The notes below the pieces were generated by a model. The model made no database searches, was not told the origin of the DNA, and worked only from the letters and a program-made list of their open reading frames with translations. From Winslowiella toletana (GTDB taxonomy: Bacteria > Pseudomonadota > Gammaproteobacteria > Enterobacterales > Enterobacteriaceae), in contig NZ_CP134152.1 in the NCBI RefSeq assembly GCF_032164335.1, positions 1,302,001 through 1,366,000 of the forward strand: a DNA stretch of 64,000 bases. Direction: 5' to 3'. This document shows positions 58,513 to 64,000 of the stretch, piece by piece. Position numbers and translations under genes: made by a program. Positions within the stretch are counted from its first letter, which is position 1. Every line of letters begins with the position of its first letter.

Positions 58513-58805
58513 GTATTAAAGAAAAGTATCCTTCTTTGTCATATCTGCTGAGGTGTTACTTTAACCAGGATTTTGAGGTGCTGTTTGGTAATGCGGATGA
58601 AACATTGGCTGCTTACAAAGCTACCGAGACTGCGGAGGAGCGGTTGCAGATGAAATCTGAAATAGATTATCTGCTGGCACTTTCTCTATCAGATGAAGAA
58701 TTACAGGACATCCTTCTTAACAAAATTGATTGTAGCTATTATTACCCTAATGAATGGTCTTCTTCTGAAGAGTGGTTGAAGCATATATATAAAAAAATGA
58801 GCTGA
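58509..58805 (+). CDS. Orphan CdiI immunity protein for the RNase A-like toxin
   Basis: A 98-residue, acidic, helical protein starting MSIKEKYPSLSYLLRCYFNQ and containing DFEVLFGNADETLAAYKA. This N-terminal pattern (Y-P-x-L-x-x-L-x-x-x-YFHQDF) is that of the CdiI_2-type immunity family, which pairs with RNase A-like CdiA toxins. ATG overlaps the toxin stop. It may be expressed on its own, protecting against neighbours with this toxin. Confidence 0.82.
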   Translation: MSIKEKYPSLSYLLRCYFNQDFEVLFGNADETLAAYKATETAEERLQMKSEIDYLLALSLSDEELQDILLNKIDCSYYYPNEWSSSEEWLKHIYKKMS

Positions 58806-58834
58806 AAAGCTCCCGGCCAACTGGCCGGGAGCTT
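58805..58834. terminator. Bidirectional terminator hairpin after orphan immunity 1
   Basis: AAAGCTCCCGGCCA and GGCCGGGAGCTTT form a stem of about 13 bp around ACT, followed by GCTTC. It lies between convergent genes (orphan immunity and the SymE-like copy 2). Confidence 0.6.
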
Positions 58835-59600
58835 TGCTTCTACGCCTGAAATCCCCCATCTTCCCGCCGCCGTAACCGGATCACACCGGGTGCGGCGCTG
58901 ATCTCCAGTTGTGCCACATCGGTGATCCCGGGCTCAATGATCCAGCCTCCGGCGATGATCAGCTCACCGTTCTGCCGTACCCAGTCCGCCCCTAAATCTT
59001 GCCGCTGCTGACTGGCTTCACACAATGCGTTCCAGGTGGCTTCATCGGTGACGAGGGTGATCCACAGGCCATCGGGTCGGAGCGTGAGTTGTAACGGTGT
59101 GCCGGAGATAAAATCCAGCCCAGCCAGTGTGTTGCCGCTGATCGTCACTCTGGGACCGGTTGGGGTGTAAAGGTGATGTTCATGCTGCCCCCCTATCGAC
59201 GTAGCGCCGAAAGTCGTCGCCCTCGAGCATCCTGCACAGGGCCTCATCGGGTTCGATGAGCAGCCGTTCCAGCATGTGGCGGAGACATAAACCAGGCACT
59301 GGCTGGTGGGCTGGCGCCTTATCTGTCAGCCGCGGTGAAAAAAGCCACGGGTGATAATATTGCTGCAAATACGGCAGGGCATGCACTTGTCGGTGGCGTT
59401 ATTGCCTGGCTGTAAGGCGGTTCTGCGGCCGGGGGCGCAGCAGGTGCGGCAGCGGGAGAGTTGGCCGCAACAGCCATCGCCAGTGAGTTGTATCCGGGCA
59501 TTGAGCCCGGTAATCTGACCAATGAGCAAAAAGCCAATATCAGTGCGCTCAGCACGTTAGCCGCAGGTCGGGTAGCCGGAGACTCGTCGTATGAGGCAGG
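58812..59600. repeat. Long repeat A: second copy
   Basis: Almost the same sequence as 56,814-57,600: hairpin, inverted SymE-like region and CdiA pretoxin piece, with the same junction (here at about 59,278). A few base changes occur, one of which makes a stop codon in the pretoxin frame (59,413-59,415) and a 12-base deletion occurs near 59,567. Confidence 0.85.
58840..59188 (-). pseudogene. SymE-like (AbrB-fold) protein, copy 2
   Basis: Near-identical to the copy at 56,842: TPTGPRVTISGNTLAGLDF, DEATWNALCEASQQRQDLGA, IAGGWIIEPGITDVAQLEIS and a final GGFQA. It shows the same frame problem at its 5' end, so the shift predates the duplication or the true start is a GTG inside. Amino-acid changes between copies are few and conservative, which may mean the protein was under selection or simply that the copies are recent. 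Confidence 0.5.
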
Positions 59601-60195
59601 CGCGGGTGTTGAGGGCGGTAAGCTGGTGACGGACATTGCCGGATTGCTGGCAGGCGGCGCCGGGATGTTAAAAGGTGGTGCGGTACTGACGGAGAAGGTT
59701 GTTGCTAAGGTTGCGGGTAAGGCTGAATCGGCAGTTGTAGACGCTGGTAAAACGGCTGGTACTACGGAAGCTATATCTTCAGGCAAACTCTCCGGCCCGG
59801 CAGAGAACTGGAAAAATTATACTTACGCTGAAACTGTTGCACAAACAACGGCAACCGGAAGGTTAGTCAATGCTGATAAGGCTGTAATCGATCCCAATAA
59901 AGTTACATCCTATGCTTTAAATACGGAGCATCCTACCGGAGGTAACAAAGCAAAAGTTTTTGAATCAGCGCTAGGTTATAACCAGTCAAATGCAGCGGAT
60001 CTGATTGCGAAAGTACAGAAAGGTGTGAAGATGAATCCTGTAAAAATGGGGTCCTCAGATAAATTTGGTCAGCGAATGACTATTGACGTGCCGATTACTG
60101 GACCTAACGGAAATGCGGTAGTAGTAAGAACTGGCTGGATCTATGATGTGGTATCTACAACGCCGAGATTGACAACTATATACGTTAACAAATGA
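59278..60195 (+). pseudogene. Orphan CdiA-CT module 2: broken pretoxin plus DUF6883-like toxin
   Basis: The pretoxin frame starts at 59,278 as in module 1 but is cut by TAA at 59,413-59,415 (Gln to stop in the 'WLQGGS' stretch). After it the frame is open to 60,195. The VENN motif is absent; the junction runs [20 protein letters not shown]. The C-terminal 115 residues ([20 protein letters not shown], then [56 protein letters not shown]) resemble the DUF6883 domain found at the ends of polymorphic toxins. It cannot be delivered in this state. Confidence 0.75.
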
Positions 60196-60392
60196 GGTCA
60201 CTGGTGAGTTTTACACCGTTTGATGTTGTTACATTAAAGGTCGATGTGCCAGAAGAGAATTTGTATCGAGGGATGCAGGGCGTGGTTATCGACATCTATG
60301 AAAAACCAGAGAAAGCTTATGAAGTCGAGTTCTGTGACTCTGAAGGAAGGACTATCTCACAAATTGCATTACTCCCCGACCAAATAGCTTAA
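60192..60392 (+). CDS. Orphan immunity protein (DUF4926-like)
   Basis: A 66-residue beta-rich protein, [20 protein letters not shown] then [20 protein letters not shown], and [12 protein letters not shown]. This is the DUF4926 pattern (SH3-like), which is often encoded next to DUF6883 toxins. The start overlaps the toxin stop (ATGA) and a classic terminator follows. A GTG-based start a few codons downstream is possible. Confidence 0.75.
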   Translation: MRSLVSFTPFDVVTLKVDVPEENLYRGMQGVVIDIYEKPEKAYEVEFCDSEGRTISQIALLPDQIA

Positions 60393-60407
60393 ATACTTAA
60401 AATATTA

Positions 60408-60430
60408 AACCGGCCACGAGCCGGTTTTTT
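60408..60430 (+). terminator. Rho-independent terminator of the cdi module array
   Basis: AACCGGC and GCCGGTT pair around CACGA, followed by TTTTTATTATT. It ends the last orphan immunity gene. Confidence 0.85.
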
Positions 60431-60640
60431 ATTATTCGGATCTCCCCCAGCCGGATGATCACCGCGATCTTCTGCCCGGTCTCAAACCCCAGCGCCGCCA
60501 TCCATTGCCCCTTCAGGGTGAGGATCGGTTACATCGTGAACTTCCGATGAGCCCGCACAGAACCTACGATGTAAAGTCAGTGGCAGGCTGCGGAAACGTC
60601 AGCCACAGGCCAGTGATACTGCTCAGCCATTGTTTCACCG
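60430..60640 (-). pseudogene. SymE toxin gene remnant
   Basis: The minus strand encodes ILTLKGQWMAALGFETGQK then IAVIIRLGEIRIIKN, which matches the core of SymE (ITLKGQWLEAAGFATGT). Upstream, RKFTM is followed directly by a stop, and a possible N-terminus MAEQYHWPVADVSAACH ends in a stop, so the gene is broken. It is a more typical SymE than the two inverted copies at 56,842 and 58,840 and may represent the end of the array. Confidence 0.55.
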
Positions 60641-60714
60641 TGCCACGCAAAAGTTGCAGATAACTTGCCTGAAGTCGCGGTTATGCGGGGGCTTACAGTT
60701 ACAGAACAAGCAAA

Positions 60715-61611
60715 TTAACTCTGGCTTCTGACACGCAGTGCCTCCAGCACCAGCGAAAATGCCGGAGAAGGCTGCTTACGGCTGGGATAATACAAATAAT
60801 AGCCGGGAAACGGCTGGCACCAGGGTTCCAGCACGCGCACCAGACGCCCTTCCTTAAGATGGTCGCCAAACTCTTCTTCAGGCAGAAAAGCAATGCCCAG
60901 CCCGGCCAGTGCGGCATCAACAATATGTGATGTTGTATTAAATGTGAGCTGCCCGTTAACGCGCACGTTTAAATCGCCCCCATCCTGATCAAAATCCCAG
61001 ACGTACAGCCCGCCAGACCTGATCTGGCGTTGATTAATACACTGGTGTTGCGTCAATTCATAGGGGGTTTTCGGCGCAGGATATCGCGCAAAATAGTCCG
61101 GAGAAGCCACCGCCGCCATGCGTAATTTGGGGCCAATCGGCAAGGCAATCATATCTTTATCAATGGTGTCGCCAAGCCGTACTCCCGCATCGAAACGGTC
61201 CGCGACAATATCGCGAAAGCCGTGGTTGGCATCGAATTCGATATGAATATCCGGATATTCGCGCAAAAGTGGCGTTAGCTTGGGGAGCAGAGTGGTGTGC
61301 AAAACATCAGGGCCGCAGGTGATGCGTACCGTTCCGGCTGGCTTGTCGCGCAGTTCGGTTAACATATCCAGCTCGGTTTCAATTTCATCAATGCGGGTGC
61401 CGATGGCTTGTAACAGGCGTTCGCCCGCGGCAGTGGGTGATACGCTGCGGGTGGTTCGCGTCAGCAGGCGAATTTGCAAGCGATCTTCCAGCGCTGAAAT
61501 CGCCTGGCTGAGAGCGGGTTGAGTCACGCCAAGATGCGCAGCTGCGCGGGTAAAGCTGCCTTCACGCGCGACCGTAACAAAGTAAACCAGGTCATTAAGA
61601 TTGCGCTTCAT
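60715..61611 (-). CDS. LysR-family transcriptional regulator
   Basis: About 298 residues from MKRNLNDLVYFVTVAREGSF, with the winged HTH FTRAAAHLGVTQPALSQAIS (residues 20-40) and a periplasmic-binding-protein-like effector domain containing DRFDAGVRLGDTIDKDMIAL. This is the branch of LysR proteins that usually controls a divergent transporter or enzyme gene. The divergent MFS gene starts 225 bases away, and a perfect dyad fitting a LysR box lies just upstream of this gene. The start at 61,611 (AGGAACGC upstream) is preferred to an ATG 15 bases earlier. Confidence 0.9.
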   Translation of the reverse strand: MKRNLNDLVYFVTVAREGSFTRAAAHLGVTQPALSQAISALEDRLQIRLLTRTTRSVSPTAAGERLLQAIGTRIDEIETELDMLTELRDKPAGTVRITCGPDVLHTTLLPKLTPLLREYPDIHIEFDANHGFRDIVADRFDAGVRLGDTIDKDMIALPIGPKLRMAAVASPDYFARYPAPKTPYELTQHQCINQRQIRSGGLYVWDFDQDGGDLNVRVNGQLTFNTTSHIVDAALAGLGIAFLPEEEFGDHLKEGRLVRVLEPWCQPFPGYYLYYPSRKQPSPAFSLVLEALRVRSQS

Positions 61612-61629
61612 CAGCGTTCCTCTCATTAT

Positions 61630-61648
61630 TTATAAGCAACACTTATAA
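61630..61648. promoter_or_regulatory. Probable LysR operator
   Basis: TTATAAG-CAACA-CTTATAA is a perfect 7-bp inverted repeat with a 5-base spacer and contains the T-N11-A LysR pattern. It lies 19 bases upstream of the regulator start, in the space shared with the divergent MFS gene, where autoregulation and activation of the divergent promoter usually take place. Confidence 0.6.
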
Positions 61649-61836
61649 GCCCATTAAGTATTCATTAGCTAGTAACCTTACTCCCGAAGTGTAAAATTTC
61701 CAACCAGTGATTACTGCGCAATCGCGATTACGCGCTGTTGGTTTTTCTGACTATTTATTTTGACGTTATTCCTCTGAATAGCGTCCGGCCCCGGCTTGCC
61801 TGAAAACGGTCGGGGATTTAACGGGAGCTGGCGATT

Positions 61837-63033
61837 ATGTCTATATTGTCGAATGAGGCATCACATCACAAACAACACGCGTACTGGAGCGGCGTCTTTG
61901 CGATGACGTTATGCGTCTTTGTGCTGGTTGCATCGGAATTTATGCCGGTCAGTCTGCTATCGCCGATTGCCGCAGATTTAGGCGTTTCGCAAGGGCTGGC
62001 AGGGCAGGGAATCGCGATTTCCGGGGCGCTGGCTGTCATGACCAGTCTCTCGCTGTCCACCATTGCCAGAAATGTTAACCGCAAATTTTTATTGTTGGCG
62101 ATGACGGCTTTGATGGCAGTCTCTGGTGTGATTATCGCTTCAGCGCCCAATTACCTGGTGTATATGGTCGGGCGCGCCCTGATAGGTGTCGCGATTGGCG
62201 GATTCTGGTCGATGTCTGCCGCCACCGCAATACGCATGGTGCCGCAGCATCTGGTGCCGCGGGCGCTGGCAATCTTTAACGGCGGTAATGCCCTTGCCAC
62301 CGTCGTTGCTGCACCGCTTGGCAGTTATCTGGGTTCGATTATTGGCTGGCGCGGAGCTTTTTTTTGTCTGGTTCCGATCGCAGTTATCGCCTTTATCTGG
62401 CAGTACATCAGCCTGCCTGGGATGAAAACGGATCAGAACCGTCAATCCGAAGGCACGGTTTTTCGTCTGTTTGCTAACCCGCTGGTAGTGGTCGGGCTTG
62501 CAGCCTGCGGAATATTTTTTATGGGGCAGTTTTCCTTGTTTACCTATTTACGACCGTTTCTTGAAACGGTGACGCGGGTAAATATCGCCATGCTCTCTCT
62601 TATTTTGCTGACCATCGGCGTGGCGGGCTTTATTGGTACGCTGGTGATAACCGTGTTTTTAAAATCCGCTTTTTATCCCACGCTGATAGCCATTCCTTTA
62701 CTGATGGCCGCAGTTGCCGGCGCGCTGATCGCTTTTGGTCACAGCGTATTCATTGTTGCTCCGCTGCTGGGTTTATGGGGGCTGATCGCCACTGCTGCAC
62801 CGACCGGCTGGTGGACGTGGATAGCCAGAACGCTGCCGAATGATGCCGAAGCGGGCGGTGGACTGATGGTGGCGATAGTGCAGCTGTCCATTGCATTCGG
62901 CTCAACGGTTGGCGGCTTCGCCTTCGACCACAGCGGCTATCAAAGCACTTTCATCATCAGCGCGGCTCTGTTGATTATCGCTGCCGCGCTGACTTTATTG
63001 ACCTCTCGTAAAGAGATTACTCAAACCAACTGA
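61837..63033 (+). CDS. MFS efflux transporter (DHA1 family)
   Basis: The 398-residue product has 12 predicted helices: VLVASEFMPVSLLSPIAADL in helix 1 (the 'ASEFMPVSLL' pattern of the AraJ/YdhP-like sugar or drug efflux group), ALMAVSGVIIASAPNYLVYM, and VGRALIGVAIGGFWSMSAAT (motif B-like Arg). It probably exports a small molecule under control of the divergent LysR protein. The hydrolase gene 10 bases downstream is likely in the same transcript. Confidence 0.87.
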   Translation: MSILSNEASHHKQHAYWSGVFAMTLCVFVLVASEFMPVSLLSPIAADLGVSQGLAGQGIAISGALAVMTSLSLSTIARNVNRKFLLLAMTALMAVSGVIIASAPNYLVYMVGRALIGVAIGGFWSMSAATAIRMVPQHLVPRALAIFNGGNALATVVAAPLGSYLGSIIGWRGAFFCLVPIAVIAFIWQYISLPGMKTDQNRQSEGTVFRLFANPLVVVGLAACGIFFMGQFSLFTYLRPFLETVTRVNIAMLSLILLTIGVAGFIGTLVITVFLKSAFYPTLIAIPLLMAAVAGALIAFGHSVFIVAPLLGLWGLIATAAPTGWWTWIARTLPNDAEAGGGLMVAIVQLSIAFGSTVGGFAFDHSGYQSTFIISAALLIIAAALTLLTSRKEITQTN

Positions 63034-63043
63034 GGATGCCACA

Positions 63044-64000
63044 GTGAGAAAATTTACCCTGCTGTTAGGGCTGTTGATTGGCTCGTTTGCTGCAACAGCC
63101 GCCGATATGTCTGAGGGAGCGGATAATTTTTATAAAAGCGATAAGGTTACCCAGCAAAAGGTCACCTTTAAAAATCAGTATCAAATGACCGTCACCGGTA
63201 ATCTGTTTATACCGAAAGATCTGGATCAAAAAGCCAAAAATCCGGCGATTATCGTCGGGCATCCGATGGGCGCAGTTAAAGAACAAAGCTCAAATCTTTA
63301 CGCCCAGAAGCTGGCAGAACAAGGTTTTGTTACGCTGGCTATCGATCTTTCCTTCTGGGGAGAAAGTGAGGGGCAGCCGCGTAATGCCGTCTCGCCTGAT
63401 ATCTATGCCGAAGATTTCAGCGCGGCAGTGGATTACCTCGGGACACGCCCGTTTATCGACCGTAATCGTATCGGCGTGTTGGGTATTTGCGGCAGCGGCA
63501 GCTTTGTTATCAGCGCGGCGAAAATCGATCCGCGCATGAAGGCGATTGCTACCGTCAGCATGTATGACATGGGATCGGCTAACCGCAACGCGCTTAACCA
63601 CTCATTAACGCTGGAACAGCGTAAACAGATTATCGCCGCAGCAGCAGAGCAGCGTTATAGCGAGTTCACCGGTGGCGAAACTCAATACACCAGCGGCACG
63701 GTACATAAAATCGATGAAAATTCTTCAGCGATTGAGAAAGAGTTTTATGATTTCTACCGTACTCCGCGCGGCGAGTTTACCCCAGAGGGCACCACTCCGC
63801 AGCTGACGACGCATCCAACACTGACCAGCAATGTGAAGTTTATGAATTTCTATCCGTTTAACGATATTGAAACTATCTCACCGCGTCCAATGCTGTTTAT
63901 CACTGGTGATCAGGCGCATTCGAAGGAGTTCAGCGAGGATGCTTATAAACGCGCGGGGCAGCCTAAAGAGCTGTATATCGTACCGGGTGCCGGGCATGTG
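63044..64000 (+). CDS. Secreted alpha/beta hydrolase (dienelactone-hydrolase/YcjY-like), cut by the right edge
   Basis: From GTG 63,044 the frame is open to the last base (319 codons). A signal peptide (VRKFTLLLGLLIGSFAATAA) suggests export. The fold shows PAIIVGHPMGAVKEQSSNLY (oxyanion region), LSFWGESEG, and the nucleophile elbow GVLGICGSGSF, where Cys stands in place of Ser, as in dienelactone hydrolases. The C-terminal acid and His (GAGHV at the edge) are just in view. It follows the MFS gene by 10 bases. Substrate unknown. Confidence 0.8.
   Translation, partial: MRKFTLLLGLLIGSFAATAADMSEGADNFYKSDKVTQQKVTFKNQYQMTVTGNLFIPKDLDQKAKNPAIIVGHPMGAVKEQSSNLYAQKLAEQGFVTLAIDLSFWGESEGQPRNAVSPDIYAEDFSAAVDYLGTRPFIDRNRIGVLGICGSGSFVISAAKIDPRMKAIATVSMYDMGSANRNALNHSLTLEQRKQIIAAAAEQRYSEFTGGETQYTSGTVHKIDENSSAIEKEFYDFYRTPRGEFTPEGTTPQLTTHPTLTSNVKFMNFYPFNDIETISPRPMLFITGDQAHSKEFSEDAYKRAGQPKELYIVPGAGHV

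Overview
The window looks like a chromosomal accessory region of an enterobacterium (Enterobacterales; the mix of urease with a Yersinia-type urea/nickel transport set, IS911-type fragments, a class IIa-type microcin and a large CdiA suggests a Yersiniaceae- or Erwiniaceae-like host; the genus cannot be fixed from sequence alone).

Region 1 (1-11,290) is a decayed, transferred island. Fragments of IS3-family elements, an AP2-domain scrap, integrase-arm-like repeats and a broken microcin locus surround an intact, visibly AT-rich five-gene operon (2,935-8,377). That operon encodes a PduX-like amino-acid kinase, a fold-type II PLP synthase, two ATP-grasp ligases and an MFS exporter. It reads as a small-peptide (dapdiamide-like in logic, but with a different front end) biosynthetic cluster and is one of the best candidates for undescribed biology here. 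The microcin gene at 9,810-10,121 keeps a textbook 15-residue leader but has two stop codons; its probable immunity gene is intact.

Region 2 (11,297-22,760) starts with a lone PD-(D/E)XK protein, followed by agmatine deiminase and N-carbamoylputrescine amidase, a PotE-like antiporter, and two 423-residue pyruvoyl decarboxylases of the phosphatidylserine-decarboxylase superfamily that resemble fungal L-tryptophan decarboxylase PsiD. Each decarboxylase sits next to an APC-type basic amino acid/polyamine antiporter. An MgtE-type Mg2+ channel with an M-box-like leader follows. My inference is a decarboxylase/antiporter system feeding the agmatine route.

Region 3 (22,809-37,507) is a nitrogen/nickel block on the minus strand: AmtB, UreABCEFGD, a urea transporter, a SulP transporter and a NikABCDE-type ABC importer. 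Together with region 2 it generates ammonia and consumes protons, so acid survival or urea/arginine nitrogen use are both plausible roles.

Region 4 (38,934-42,613) is a three-gene operon with one ThDP enzyme and two degenerate KAS III-like proteins, the same layout I recall for xenocyloin (acyloin) biosynthesis in Xenorhabdus. Two small envelope genes follow.

Region 5 (43,875-60,570) is a contact-dependent inhibition locus: cdiB, a 3,573-residue cdiA with a PD-(D/E)XK-like tRNase tip, cdiI, then two displaced CdiA-CT/immunity modules (RNase A-like; DUF6883-like), each preceded by an inverted SymE-like segment that forms near-identical repeats. A third SymE remnant closes the array.

Region 6 (60,715-64,000) holds a LysR regulator divergent from an MFS efflux pump and a secreted alpha/beta hydrolase cut by the window edge.
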